DNA of 61,972 nucleotides, from assembly GCA_039182735.1 (NCBI GenBank), contig JBCDCB010000014.1:1-61972 (forward strand). Reading direction: 5' to 3'. The position numbers and the translations under genes were made by a program. This stretch comes from JBCDCB01 sp039182735. Lineage in GTDB: Bacteria; Planctomycetota; Phycisphaerae; Phycisphaerales; UBA1924. The notes under the pieces were generated by a model, which made no database searches, was not told the DNA's origin, and saw nothing but the letters and a program-made list of their open reading frames with translations. How positions within the stretch are numbered: position 1 is the stretch's first letter; each line of letters begins with the position of its first letter. Shown in pieces: positions 40,279 to 49,887 of this stretch.

Positions 40279-41835
40279 TTAGCCGAGCAACTGCAGCGCG
40301 TTCTGCGGCTGGGTGTTCGCCTGCTGCAACACCTGCGTCGTCGAAGCGACAAGGATCTGAGCCCGCGTCAGTTCAGCGGTCTCGGAGGCGAAGTCGGCGT
40401 CACGGATGACCGACTCGGCGGCCGTCGTGTTCTCGAAGGCGATGCCGAGGCTTCGGATCGTCGCGCCGACCGTGTTCTGCTGGAACGCGCCGAGTCGTCC
40501 GCGGAGCGACGCGATCTGCGTGATCGCCTCGTCCACGGTCTTCTGCGCTGCGCCGAGGTCGCCATCGACCACGTTGAGCGAAGCCCCCGCGGTCAGGTCG
40601 GCGAGGAACACGGTCTCGCTCGAGCCGCCCACGTCGGTCGTGACCCTCCCGAGATCACGAACCGCGACGTTCTGGATGCCCACGCTGACCTTGCCCGCGA
40701 TATCGACCTGCGGCGCGAGCTGGAAGTCAGCCCCGCCCCCGGTGATCGTGAAGGCCTGCACGGAGCCGAGTTCCTGCGCCGTCGCGGAACCCGTCCCACC
40801 CCCGGTCGCGAGATCGACCCGGACATCGAGGAAGTCGGTGTTGATGCGCGCCTCGGTGCCCTGGGTCGTCGCCCGGATGCCGTTGATGAAGGCGGTGACG
40901 TCCTGCCCGAAGTCGCGGACCACGTTCGTGATGGTGTTGAACGCGACGCCCGAGCCTGGGGTCGCGACGTTGGTGTCGTTGGCGGAGAGCGTGTACACGC
41001 CCGAGTTGGCGCCGACGATGCCACCGTCGTCGATGACCTTGAGCGACACGAACTTGTCGCTCCCGAGCTCATCCGATTCGAGACGGATCGCGTTGTTCGA
41101 GGTCGAAAGCACCGCGGAGACGCCGGTCACCTCGGAGAAGGAGTTGACGGCATCGACGATGTCCCCGAGCGCCGTGCCCGACGCGAACGTCAGTTCGCGA
41201 GAGCCGAGATCGCCGGCGATCTCGATCACGAACTCGCTGTCCGCCGAGGCGAGATCGATGTTCGCCCCGCCGAAGCTCAGCAGGAACCCGCCGACCTGCG
41301 CCGATCCGGTGACAACGACATCGACGTTGCGGGTCCCGCCGCTGTCGATCTTCGCGCCGTTGATCGAGAAGTCGTTGACGTTCGCGCTCACGTTGGTTGT
41401 GTTGTAGTCGAGCGAGCCGTTGAGCAACCGCTTGCCCTGGAACGACGTCGCGCCGGCGACGCGTTCGATCGTCTGCAGGATCGAGTCGATCTGCAGTTGA
41501 TTCGCCTCGCGCTCTTCTGCCGACAGCCCGGCGGTGTTCGCCGTCGTCGTGATCAATCCCTGGATGTCCTCCAGCAGGGTCGCGATCTCGGTCAGTCCGC
41601 CCTCAGCGATGTTCACGACCTGATCGGCGCGTTCGGCGTTCCCGATCGCCGCGCCGAGCGAGGCCTTCTCGGCCCGCAGGTTCTCGCTCGCGATGAGGCC
41701 AGCCGGGTCATCCTTGCCGCGGTTGATGCGGAAGCCCGTGCTCAGGCGTTCGAGCGTGGTGTTCAACGACTGGTTGTTGGTGCCCAGCACGCGCTGCGCG
41801 ATCAGCGAACCGACGTTGTTGTTGATGCGAGTCAT
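40279..41835 (-). CDS. fliC: Flagellin
   Basis: A 518-residue flagellar filament subunit. The conserved N-terminal D0/D1 starts MTRINNNVGSL with SLNTTLERLSTGFRINRGKDDPAGLIASENLRAE split over residues 25-58. The C-terminal D1/D0 ends AQILVASTTQVLQQANTQPQNALQLL. The middle 300 residues are a variable, Asp/Gly/Thr-rich D2/D3 domain with no Cys, as expected for a surface-exposed filament. The ATG at 41835 is chosen because GGAGAA precedes it and family members start MxRINxN; an in-frame ATG 12 bp upstream is less likely. No other structural flagellar genes are in the window, but a full chemotaxis operon is 4 kb away. Confidence 0.96.
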   Translation of the reverse strand: MTRINNNVGSLIAQRVLGTNNQSLNTTLERLSTGFRINRGKDDPAGLIASENLRAEKASLGAAIGNAERADQVVNIAEGGLTEIATLLEDIQGLITTTANTAGLSAEEREANQLQIDSILQTIERVAGATSFQGKRLLNGSLDYNTTNVSANVNDFSINGAKIDSGGTRNVDVVVTGSAQVGGFLLSFGGANIDLASADSEFVIEIAGDLGSRELTFASGTALGDIVDAVNSFSEVTGVSAVLSTSNNAIRLESDELGSDKFVSLKVIDDGGIVGANSGVYTLSANDTNVATPGSGVAFNTITNVVRDFGQDVTAFINGIRATTQGTEARINTDFLDVRVDLATGGGTGSATAQELGSVQAFTITGGGADFQLAPQVDIAGKVSVGIQNVAVRDLGRVTTDVGGSSETVFLADLTAGASLNVVDGDLGAAQKTVDEAITQIASLRGRLGAFQQNTVGATIRSLGIAFENTTAAESVIRDADFASETAELTRAQILVASTTQVLQQANTQPQNALQLLG

Positions 41836-42233
41836 GCGATTCTCCATCTCAACGAACGACCGTGTACCCGGGCGGCGCCCACCCGACGCGATTCGCATCC
41901 GGGAACAACGACGCCACTCTCATCGACGCCCGCCCGGGCCCGGTAAAGCGCACGTCGCGTTTCGAGGGCGATAAATCACGCGATCCGGCAATCAAATCGG
42001 GTTGGTCCGGGAAGATCGCACCCACCGAGCCTCCAGCCCGCTCCCGGCCCGCCCAGCCATTTGGAAGAAATTGCGGGTTGTGCCGCCAGACCCGCCCGCA
42101 GCACTCCCGCAGACGGCGCAATCCCACCGCGCACCAATCCAACGCCCGATAGTTGACCCGCCCCCGCACGGGGCTACGTTCCACTCGTCGGCACGGCACG
42201 CTCGCCGACGCCCACCAAGTGAGAGGTTGCCCC
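41836..42233. other. Divergent intergenic region between fliC and glucoamylase
   Basis: A 398-bp gap that must hold promoters for both genes. One plus-strand promoter candidate is seen (42153-42180). No convincing sigma28 or sigma54 box was found for the flagellin. No ORF, RNA or repeat is supported here. Confidence 0.5.
42153..42180 (+). promoter_or_regulatory. Candidate promoter of the glucoamylase gene
   Basis: TTGACC (42153-42158, 5/6), a 16-bp spacer and TACGTT (42175-42180, TAnnnT form), giving a leader of about 47 nt before ATG 42234. Confidence 0.4.
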
Positions 42234-45200
42234 ATGCTCGTCCGCACCGCCGTCCTCGCCGCGATTGCCATCGCGCCGTCATGCCTCGCGATCCCCGCGT
42301 TTGTCAGCCACGACCCCAACGCCGGCGTGTTCGGCGAGCCCGCGGGCGTCACCGGGCGCGCCCCCGTCGTCCCGCGCGAACAGGAGACGGTGGACCTTTG
42401 GGTCAAGCTCGGCCCCTCGTTCTCCTACGACGCCGTCGCGGTCTACTACTCGCTCGACAACTCCCCGCCCGCCGGCGCGAATGGCGTCCCGGGCACGCCC
42501 TCCACGCAGGTCATCACCTCCGCGAACGCCGGCGATCCCATCGCCTTTGTCCGCAACGAAGGCGGCGACGACTGGTGGCGCGTCACCATGCCCGCGCCCT
42601 CGCGTGACTACGGCACCGTCGTGCGCTATCTCGTCTCGGGCTACGGACCCGGCGGCGGTGAACTCTTCGCGATCGATCCAAGCGACGGCGACAACACCTT
42701 CGCCTACGACGTCAAGCTCGTCTGGCCCGGCGCAGGCAGCGGATCGCCAACGCCCGATCAGGGCTACCCACCCATCTGGACCTGGAAAGAAGAAGCCGTT
42801 GTCGGCAACAACTACACCAACGTCATGCTCGATCAGAACGGGTCGATCTACGACATGTACTACCCTTCCGCCGGCTGCGTGCAGGGCATGGGCACCAAGA
42901 ACGAGGGCTACTCGGAAGGGCCCGACACCTTCCCGCCGCTCCTCCCCGCCGACAACCGCGGACAGATGAACTTCAACCAGGCCTTCGCCGGCATCCGCCG
43001 CAACGGCACGACGTACTGGCTCACCAATGAACTCGGTTCCGACTTCGACGACAACGAACAGGGCTACGTCGAGAACACCAACGTCGTGATGACCAGTCAG
43101 GTGCTCCGCGCCGACGGCGCCAGCATCTCCGTCGAGCAGTACGACTTCTCGCCCAAGGGCATCGCCTACCCCCTCGACGACGACGGCAACCCCAACCGCG
43201 GGATGGCCGTCAAACGCATCATCCTCCACAACAACAGCGGGCTGAACACCGAAGAACTCCGCGTCTACTTCTTCGCCGACTGGGCGCTCAACGGCGGCGA
43301 TAACTTCGACGGCACCTTCACCGACCCCACCCGCGGTGCGATGGTCTCCTTTGACAACGCCAACCGCCTCGTCTCGACCACCGGCGAGTACAACCCCACG
43401 ACCTTCCCCGACTACGAGAAGGACGTGTCGGTCTACATCGCCGCCGCCATGAAGACCGTTGACAGCGTCGGCGGCGCGAGCGGCTCCCCCGCGCAGGACT
43501 TCTGGTCCGACACCAGCAGCGACCAGGGCCTCGGCTGGGTCGGCGTCCCTGTCACCCTCGCGCCGCAAGAGACCAAGGAACTCAACATCCTCCTCGTCGG
43601 CGGCTTCGACGACTTCGCCGGCGCCACCGGGACCTACGACGTCCAAATGGAGAACGCCATCGACTGGTTCCTCTCGAACTCCATGGCCGACGTCCAGGCC
43701 ACCACCGAGCAGCACTGGCGCGACTGGCTCGAAACGGGCACCCTCGTGGACTTCCCCGGCAACACCTACGACGAGGTCCACCGCCGCGGGCTCCTCGCGA
43801 CGGCACTGCACCTCGACGGCGAGAACGGCGGCATCATCGCCGGCATGCACAACGGCGCGTACCCCTTCGTCTGGCCGCGCGACGCCGCATGGGCCGCGAT
43901 CACCCTCGCGCGCACCGGCTTCGCCGACGAAGCCGAGGGCATCTACGAGTTTCTCCGTGACATCGCCTTCCGCGACGTCGAGAACGGGCCCGGCGGCTGG
44001 GGACGCAAGGGCTTCTGGAAGCAGAAGTATTCCACCAACGGCTTCACCATCTGGGGCACGCCGCAGGTCGATGAGACCTCGTGCTACCCTTGGGGGCTCA
44101 AGTACATCTACGACGTCACCGGCGATATCCAGCTCCTCGAAGATCATTACGACGAAGTCTTCGAAGCCGGTCTCGCCTCCAGCCAGTCATCCTCCATCGA
44201 CAACCGCATGCGCTACGAGAGCGCCGTGGACCTCATGTTCTCGATGAACCTCTGGGAAGACTCCTTCGACGTCTTCATCTACTCGAACGCTTCGGTCGTC
44301 CGCGGGCTCCGCGATGCGGCGATGATCGCCGACATCCTCGATCAGAACACCTGCCCCGGCGGGCCCGGGACCTGCGGGTTCCACACCGACAAGGCACTCT
44401 TCGAGTCCCGCGCCGACACCATCTTCAACGGCACGATCGCACGCTACAACTGGAACGGCGAGAACACCGACATCTCACTCCTCGGCGCCGCCTACCCCTT
44501 CAACCTCCTCGACGCCAGCGATCCCATCATGTCCCTCGTCATCGACCGCATCAACGGCAACGCCACCGACGCCTTCGGCAACAACCACCCCCTCACCAAC
44601 GGGCCCGGCGAGTGGGAGGGCCTCATCAACCGCTACTGGAACGACCAGTACTGGAACAACCCGGGCGCTCCCAACCCCAACGGCTCGCCCTGGTTCCTCT
44701 CCACCATGTGGTACGCGATCTACCACGTCCTTCTGCAGGACTTCGAGCCGGGCAGCAACGCCGTGGACTTCGCGCTCTTCACCTTCGACAAGATCCTCGA
44801 CCGTCGCGGCCCCATCGGCTTCGGTGCCGAACAGGTCGCGCCCAACAACTCGCTGCTCTACCCGGGCCAGACCGACTTCCAGCTCCAGACCGCGTGGCCC
44901 AACGCGTGGGAGTCGATGTCCTTCTTCGTGGACACCAACATGTCCTTTCTCGACTACAACCCCGATGCGCCGGGCAACACGCTCCGCATCGATCCCAAGC
45001 TCCCAAGCGCCTGGGACCAGATGACCTTCTCCAACCTCAAACTCGGCGATCACCGGATCGACGTGACCGTGCGCGACGCGTCCGAGAACCACGCCGTCGA
45101 GATCACCAACCGCACCGGCAGCGCCTTCGACCTCGACGTCACCACGCGCGTGCCCTCGAGCACCGCCATCTGCGGCGTCAACCGGATCGTCTTCGACGAG

Positions 45201-45515
45201 ACGGGCGTGCTCGTCTCCTCCGCGCCGGCAGCCTCTTTCAGCTACGACCCCTCGACGGAACGCCTCTCGATCCTGGACGCCGCCGCGATCGGCGCCGGGT
45301 TCGTCACCCGTCTCGAGGTCGCCAGCGGGAACGCGCCGGGCGACGCGGACGGCGACGGAGACACCGACACCGCCGACATCACCTTCGTTGTCTCCAACCT
45401 CGGCTCCGGGGCACCGGGAGCGGTCGGGACCCCGGGCGACGTGGACGGCGACGGCGAGACCGACACCGCCGACATCACCTTCGTCGTGTCAAACCTCGGA
45501 GCGACCTGCAACTAG
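42234..45515 (+). CDS. Secreted GH15-like glucoamylase with dockerin-like tail
   Basis: A 1093-residue exported glucan hydrolase predicted to release glucose from the ends of starch-type chains. The signal peptide covers residues 1-19 (VLAAIAIAPSCLA). A beta-sandwich N-domain of about 500 residues precedes an (alpha/alpha)6 catalytic domain with YPFVWPRDAAWAAI (543-556), the GH15 hallmark. Also present are CYPWGLKYIYDVTGD, GEWEGLINRYWNDQYW and WPNAWESMSFF. The last 60 residues are a pair of Ca-binding dockerin-like loops (GDADGDGDTDTADI and GDVDGDGETDTADI, each with SNLG), the same tag as on the metalloprotease at 12.9 kb. GAGAGG precedes the ATG. Other alpha-glucosidase specificities cannot be excluded. 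Confidence 0.88.
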   Translation: MLVRTAVLAAIAIAPSCLAIPAFVSHDPNAGVFGEPAGVTGRAPVVPREQETVDLWVKLGPSFSYDAVAVYYSLDNSPPAGANGVPGTPSTQVITSANAGDPIAFVRNEGGDDWWRVTMPAPSRDYGTVVRYLVSGYGPGGGELFAIDPSDGDNTFAYDVKLVWPGAGSGSPTPDQGYPPIWTWKEEAVVGNNYTNVMLDQNGSIYDMYYPSAGCVQGMGTKNEGYSEGPDTFPPLLPADNRGQMNFNQAFAGIRRNGTTYWLTNELGSDFDDNEQGYVENTNVVMTSQVLRADGASISVEQYDFSPKGIAYPLDDDGNPNRGMAVKRIILHNNSGLNTEELRVYFFADWALNGGDNFDGTFTDPTRGAMVSFDNANRLVSTTGEYNPTTFPDYEKDVSVYIAAAMKTVDSVGGASGSPAQDFWSDTSSDQGLGWVGVPVTLAPQETKELNILLVGGFDDFAGATGTYDVQMENAIDWFLSNSMADVQATTEQHWRDWLETGTLVDFPGNTYDEVHRRGLLATALHLDGENGGIIAGMHNGAYPFVWPRDAAWAAITLARTGFADEAEGIYEFLRDIAFRDVENGPGGWGRKGFWKQKYSTNGFTIWGTPQVDETSCYPWGLKYIYDVTGDIQLLEDHYDEVFEAGLASSQSSSIDNRMRYESAVDLMFSMNLWEDSFDVFIYSNASVVRGLRDAAMIADILDQNTCPGGPGTCGFHTDKALFESRADTIFNGTIARYNWNGENTDISLLGAAYPFNLLDASDPIMSLVIDRINGNATDAFGNNHPLTNGPGEWEGLINRYWNDQYWNNPGAPNPNGSPWFLSTMWYAIYHVLLQDFEPGSNAVDFALFTFDKILDRRGPIGFGAEQVAPNNSLLYPGQTDFQLQTAWPNAWESMSFFVDTNMSFLDYNPDAPGNTLRIDPKLPSAWDQMTFSNLKLGDHRIDVTVRDASENHAVEITNRTGSAFDLDVTTRVPSSTAICGVNRIVFDETGVLVSSAPAASFSYDPSTERLSILDAAAIGAGFVTRLEVASGNAPGDADGDGDTDTADITFVVSNLGSGAPGAVGTPGDVDGDGETDTADITFVVSNLGATCN

Positions 45516-45665
45516 GGAATCGCCACGCGTCCCTCCGCATCATCTGCGAAGGCTTCTCCGCGCCCGTCTGGATTCCGCCTCGTCGTCAAGTCACCGCCGC
45601 CTGCGTCCGATGTTCCCCCGGGCTCCGTCCGCTATGCGCGGACTGTGTCCGATGGGAGCAACGCC

Positions 45666-46190
45666 ATGAGCGCAGATGAGGGCATCACCGACGCCATCGA
45701 GTCCGAGGGCACCCGCGGCGACGCGGAACTGCTCCAACTCGTCACCTTCGTGGTGGGCACCGAGGAGTTCGCGATCCCGATCCTCTCGGTGCAAGAGATC
45801 AATCGGATGATGCAGATCACCCGCGTGCCGCAGAGCCCGCCCTTCGTGGAAGGGGTCATCAATCTGCGTGGGCGCATCATCCCCGTCGTGGATCTGCGCA
45901 AACGATTCAATGCGACCACCTCGGACGAGAGCGTCAACGACAACCGCATCGTGGTGGTCGAGGTGGGCGGGCAGCGCGTCATCGGCTTCACCGTCGATCG
46001 TGTGAACGAAGTACTCCGTATCCCCTCCGACATCGTCGAACCCCCACCGGCGATGGTCAGCGGCGTGGATTCCGAGTACGTCGAAGCCGTGGGCAAGCTG
46101 GAAGACCGCCTGCTGATCCTGCTCAACCTCACGAGGCTGTTCACCGACACCGAACTCGATCAGGCAGACTCCGTCGCCGCCGCCGCCTGA
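45666..46190 (+). CDS. cheW: Chemotaxis adaptor CheW
   Basis: A 174-residue CheW that bridges chemoreceptors and CheA. The SH3-like core is visible: LQLVTFVVGTEEFAIPILSVQEI, then RMMQITRVPQSPPFVEGVINLRGRIIPVVDLRKRF, then IVVVEVGGQRVIGFTVDRVNEVLRI, and EDRLLILLNLTRLF. The ATG at 45666 has GGGAG 8 bp upstream; an in-frame GTG 21 bp earlier is possible but lacks a site. First gene of the che operon, 37 bp before cheR. No methyl-accepting receptor gene is in the window. Confidence 0.94.
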   Translation: MSADEGITDAIESEGTRGDAELLQLVTFVVGTEEFAIPILSVQEINRMMQITRVPQSPPFVEGVINLRGRIIPVVDLRKRFNATTSDESVNDNRIVVVEVGGQRVIGFTVDRVNEVLRIPSDIVEPPPAMVSGVDSEYVEAVGKLEDRLLILLNLTRLFTDTELDQADSVAAAA

Positions 46191-46227
46191 GCGGGCCGCG
46201 TCCGAACACTCACCGAGAGGATCGCCC

Positions 46228-47106
46228 GTGACAAGCGCCGTGAAGTCCATGACCGACAGCGAGTTCAAGGCGCTGCGAGACGTCATCTACAAGCGCTCGG
46301 GCATCGCTTTCCAGGACACCAAGAAGTACGTCCTCGAAAGCCGCCTTTCCAAGCGACTCGAAGAACTCGAGCTCGAAGACTTCAACCAGTACGTGCAGTT
46401 CCTGAGCTTCGGCCCCTACGCGTCGGACGAGTTCCAAGAGATGTTCAACCGCATCACGATCAACGAGACGTGCTTCTTCCGCAACGAGCCGCAGCTCGAA
46501 GCCTTCGAGAACATCGCCCTCAACGAACTCATCAAGGCACGCAGCGCCACCAAACGCCTCCGCATCTGGTCCGCGGCGTGCTCGACCGGCGAAGAGCCTT
46601 ACACCCTGGCGATGCTCGTCAGCCGCACCCTCGGCGTACGCCTCAGCGACTGGAACATCGAAATCCTCGGCACCGACATCAGCGAGAAGGCCCTCAACAT
46701 CGCCGAGAAGGGCGAGTACGGACAGTTCTCGTTCCGCGGCGTCAGCCCACTCCACATCAAACGCTACTTCAACGAAGAGAACGGCGTCTACCGCGTCAAC
46801 GACGACATCAAGAGCATGGTCCGCCTCGACCTGCACAACCTCAAGGAAACGCTCGCGGCACGCCGGTTCGGCACCTGGGACGTCATCTTCTGCCGCAACG
46901 TCATGATCTACTTCGATGCCGACATGAAGAAGCAGTGCGTGCAGCTCTACCACGACCAGCTCGCCGACGACGGGTACCTCTTCATCGGACACAGCGAGAC
47001 CATCCGCGACCTGGGCGTGCCATTCGAACCGCTCGGGATCGCGCAGGCCTTCGCGTACTCCAAGCAGAAGCCCGCCGGGGCCGGGGGGCTGCGTGTCGCT
47101 TCCTGA
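46228..47106 (+). CDS. cheR: Chemotaxis protein methyltransferase CheR
   Basis: A 292-residue SAM-dependent enzyme that methylates glutamates on chemoreceptors. The N-terminal helical domain precedes the Rossmann methyltransferase domain. The latter has FFRNEPQLEAFE, the SAM-site motif IWSAACSTGEEPYTLAM, EILGTDISEKAL, and DVIFCRNVMIYFD with HSETI near the end. GTG 46228 is supported by GAGAGG upstream. Its last 14 bp overlap the start of cheA, so the two are translationally linked. Confidence 0.95.
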   Translation: MTSAVKSMTDSEFKALRDVIYKRSGIAFQDTKKYVLESRLSKRLEELELEDFNQYVQFLSFGPYASDEFQEMFNRITINETCFFRNEPQLEAFENIALNELIKARSATKRLRIWSAACSTGEEPYTLAMLVSRTLGVRLSDWNIEILGTDISEKALNIAEKGEYGQFSFRGVSPLHIKRYFNEENGVYRVNDDIKSMVRLDLHNLKETLAARRFGTWDVIFCRNVMIYFDADMKKQCVQLYHDQLADDGYLFIGHSETIRDLGVPFEPLGIAQAFAYSKQKPAGAGGLRVAS

Positions 47107-49354
47107 GCTCGATCCAGAACTCCTGCAAGACTTCCTGACCGAGTCCGGCGAGCTCGTCGAACAGCTCGACATGGACCTGGTCGAACTGGAGTCGGCGGAA
47201 GACCAGCCCGCGATGCTGGACCAGATCTTCCGCGCGCTGCACACGATCAAGGGCGCCGCGTCGTTCCTGGCGCTCAGCGCGGTGACCACGCACGCGCACG
47301 CCGCCGAGGACGCGCTCAACAAACTCCGCAAGGGCGAAGCCGAGGTCACGCAGGACGCGATCGATGCGCTGCTCCGCTCGGTGGACGTGCTCAAGGGCCA
47401 GCTCGACGCCGTCGCCTCGTCCGCGCCGGCAGACGAAGCGCCCGCCGATCTGCTCCAGGCCCTCAACGCGATCGGGAGCGGCAGCGGGGGACCCGCGAGC
47501 GCAGACGACGCCGCCACAGCGAGCGCTGCCGGCGGTCCTGCCGCACCGACTTCGGGACCGGGCGGCGCGCAGCTCAAGCCGATCAGCCTGCCGCCGGAGA
47601 AGCTCGACCTCATGCCCTTCATGGCGGACGATCTCGTCCACGCCAAGGAACTGCTCGACGGTCTCATCGCGCGACTTCCGCAGGACCAGAGCGAAGCCGA
47701 CATCAGGGAAACACTCATCAAGGTCGGCGAAGATGTAACGTCCACCGCCGAGTTCTTCGACTTCGACGGACTGCGCAAAATCGCCTCCATGATCCAAGCG
47801 CCCGCGGACATGCTCGAAGGCCTCCCGGCAGAAATCGTGCCGCAGCTCGCCGCACGCTTCACCGCGCTGTCGCACATGCTCGACGACTTCGCGCAGGTCC
47901 TCAAGACCCAGCACGAGCCCATCTGGGATCTCTCAACGCTCGAAGAGCGCATGATCGACCTCGCGTGCGGCAACGCCCTGCCGGAAGACGCGAACGCACC
48001 GGAGAACCCCGACCCCGTCGATGTCCTCCTGCTCGACGGCGTGTACACAAGCCAAGCCATCAACAGCCAACCCGGCGAAGCAGCTTCGACGCCAGACGCA
48101 TCCGGCGCAGCACCCTCTGAGCAGAAGGCCACCGGACCGAAGAAGGAACTCCCGCCGACCGAAGCCACGCTCCGCGTCGAGGTCAGCCGCCTCGAAGAGC
48201 TGCTCAACATGGTCGGCGAACTCACGCTCGCGAAGAACCGCATGAACGGACTCGGCAGGCGACTCACCGGCGCCGGCGTCGGAGCCGACCTGCTCGAAGA
48301 AGTCAACGCGACGTTCAGCGAGCTCGACCGCGTCACCGGGCAACTGCAGCTCGGCGTTATGCGCACACGCATGCAGCCGCTCAGCAGGCTCTTCAGCAAG
48401 TACACACGCGTCGTCCGCGACCTCGCGCGCTCCACCGACAAGAAGATCGATCTCGTCATCGAGGGCGGCGACACCGAGTGCGACAAGAGCGTCATCGAAC
48501 TCCTCGGCGATCCGCTCGTCCACATGATCCGCAACAGCGCGGATCACGGCGTCGAGCCACCCGACGTGCGCCGCGAGAAGGGCAAGCCCGAGACAGGGCG
48601 CATCCTGCTCTCCGCCGACAACAAGGGGGGGCACGTCCGCATCCTCGTGCAGGACGACGGCAAAGGGCTCGACCGCAACGTCCTGGCGGCCAAGGCCGTC
48701 GAGAAGGGGATCTGCACCGCCGAGCAAGCCGCCGCACTCCCGGACGGCGAGGTCTTCAAGTTCATCTTCGCCGCCGGTCTCTCCACCGCGTCGCAGGTCA
48801 GCGATCTCTCCGGGCGAGGCGTCGGGATGGACGTCGTTCGCACCAACATCAACAAACTCAGCGGCACCATCAACGTCGCCTCGTCCCTCGGTGTGGGGAC
48901 CACGATCGAGATCATCATCCCGCTGACCGTCGCGATCCTCCCCGCGATGATTGTCCGCGTCGGCGCCGCCGAGTACGCCATCCCCATCGCGACCATCGTC
49001 GAAATCGTCCGCCCCGAGCCCGCGATGACCGGCAGTGTCAACAGCGCGCCGGTGCTCAAACTCCGCGGCCAGGTCCTCCCGATCATCGATCTGGTGAATC
49101 GGCTCGGCGAACATGACGATGACGACTCCCGCTTCGCCGTTGTGGTCGAAGCCGGTTCGGAGCAGGTGGCGCTCATGGTGCACGGGCTCGTCGGGCAGCG
49201 GGAAGTCGTGATCAAACCGCTCGACGATGCGTACACCACCGGCGGACCGTTCAGCGGCGCCACCATCAGGGAGGACGGGCAGGTCTCGCTCATCCTCGAC
49301 ATCATGGAACTCGTTCGTTCGGGGCAGGAAAGCGCAGCACTGGTCGCGGCCTAA
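47093..49354 (+). CDS. cheA: Chemotaxis histidine kinase CheA
   Basis: A 753-residue receptor-coupled kinase. The P1 HPt domain has phospho-acceptor His50 in RALHTIKGAASFL. After a Ser/Ala/Gly linker (about 140-162) comes a helical region, about 165-300, that lacks the alpha/beta pattern of the usual CheY-binding P2. P3 dimerisation helices (LEELLNMVGELTLAKNRM) lead to the P4 HATPase with LVHMIRNSADHGVE, VQDDGKGLD and SGRGVGMDVV. The C-terminal P5 CheW-like domain ends with the regulatory fold (LRGQVLPIIDLVNRLG). GTG 47093 overlaps cheR. It would phosphorylate the CheY and CheB encoded downstream. Confidence 0.95.
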   Translation: MSLPELDPELLQDFLTESGELVEQLDMDLVELESAEDQPAMLDQIFRALHTIKGAASFLALSAVTTHAHAAEDALNKLRKGEAEVTQDAIDALLRSVDVLKGQLDAVASSAPADEAPADLLQALNAIGSGSGGPASADDAATASAAGGPAAPTSGPGGAQLKPISLPPEKLDLMPFMADDLVHAKELLDGLIARLPQDQSEADIRETLIKVGEDVTSTAEFFDFDGLRKIASMIQAPADMLEGLPAEIVPQLAARFTALSHMLDDFAQVLKTQHEPIWDLSTLEERMIDLACGNALPEDANAPENPDPVDVLLLDGVYTSQAINSQPGEAASTPDASGAAPSEQKATGPKKELPPTEATLRVEVSRLEELLNMVGELTLAKNRMNGLGRRLTGAGVGADLLEEVNATFSELDRVTGQLQLGVMRTRMQPLSRLFSKYTRVVRDLARSTDKKIDLVIEGGDTECDKSVIELLGDPLVHMIRNSADHGVEPPDVRREKGKPETGRILLSADNKGGHVRILVQDDGKGLDRNVLAAKAVEKGICTAEQAAALPDGEVFKFIFAAGLSTASQVSDLSGRGVGMDVVRTNINKLSGTINVASSLGVGTTIEIIIPLTVAILPAMIVRVGAAEYAIPIATIVEIVRPEPAMTGSVNSAPVLKLRGQVLPIIDLVNRLGEHDDDDSRFAVVVEAGSEQVALMVHGLVGQREVVIKPLDDAYTTGGPFSGATIREDGQVSLILDIMELVRSGQESAALVAA

Positions 49355-49383
49355 TCAACACCGCCAGACGCAAGGAGCAGGAC

Positions 49384-49866
49384 ATGGACGAGACGATCAT
49401 CGCGCCGTTCATCAAGACAACCCATCACCTCTTCGCGACCATGCTCCAGCTGGAGGTCCGCGTCGGGCAGCCCGCGCAGAAAGAAGCCGACGCCCCGTCC
49501 TACGACGTCTCGGGCATCATCTCCATCGCGGGCGACGTCGTCGGCAGCATCGTCCTCTCTTTCCGCGAAGAGACCGCCACACGCGTCGTCTCCCTCTTCA
49601 CGGGCTCCGAGGTCAACGAGCTCAACGATGACCTCTGCGACGCGATCGGCGAGCTCGTCAACATGGTCGCCGGCGGCGCCAAGGCGCAGCTCCAGGGCAA
49701 GAACTGCTCCATCTCCACACCCTCCGTCATCATCGGATCCAACCACGTCGTTCACACCGGCGGCGACGTCGTCTGTGTCTCCATCCCGTGCGACTGCGAC
49801 TGCGGCGAGTTCGCGATCGAGCTCGCTGTCAAGACCGCCGATGCCCCCGCCGCCAGCGCGGCCTGA
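49384..49866 (+). CDS. cheX: CheY-P phosphatase CheX
   Basis: A 160-residue CheC/CheX-family protein that dephosphorylates CheY. The single phosphatase helix carries the ExxN motif in DAIGELVNMVAGGAKAQL. One such helix and this length fit CheX rather than CheC, which has two. The strands SGIISIAGDVVGSIVLSF and the SVIIGSNHVVHTGGD region complete the fold. A Cys-rich PCDCDCGEF segment near the C-terminus is an unusual extra. AAGGAG precedes the ATG. It lies between cheA and cheY, so it supplies signal termination for a system lacking CheZ. Confidence 0.9.
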   Translation: MDETIIAPFIKTTHHLFATMLQLEVRVGQPAQKEADAPSYDVSGIISIAGDVVGSIVLSFREETATRVVSLFTGSEVNELNDDLCDAIGELVNMVAGGAKAQLQGKNCSISTPSVIIGSNHVVHTGGDVVCVSIPCDCDCGEFAIELAVKTADAPAASAA

Positions 49867-49887
49867 TCGCGAGCAAGGAACGAACCA

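Noticed and set aside
41943..41973. TAAA...GGCGATAA resembling a sigma28 promoter
   Set aside because: It points away from flagellin and its spacing is about 19 instead of about 15 bp.
42060..42095. Possible sigma54 promoter for flagellin (TGGC...GC on the minus strand)
   Set aside because: Spacing between the TGGC and GC elements is one base too long and the -12 element is poor.
46210..48534. A 774-codon minus-strand frame opposite cheR and cheA
   Set aside because: Ser/Arg/Ala-rich antisense of conserved chemotaxis genes.
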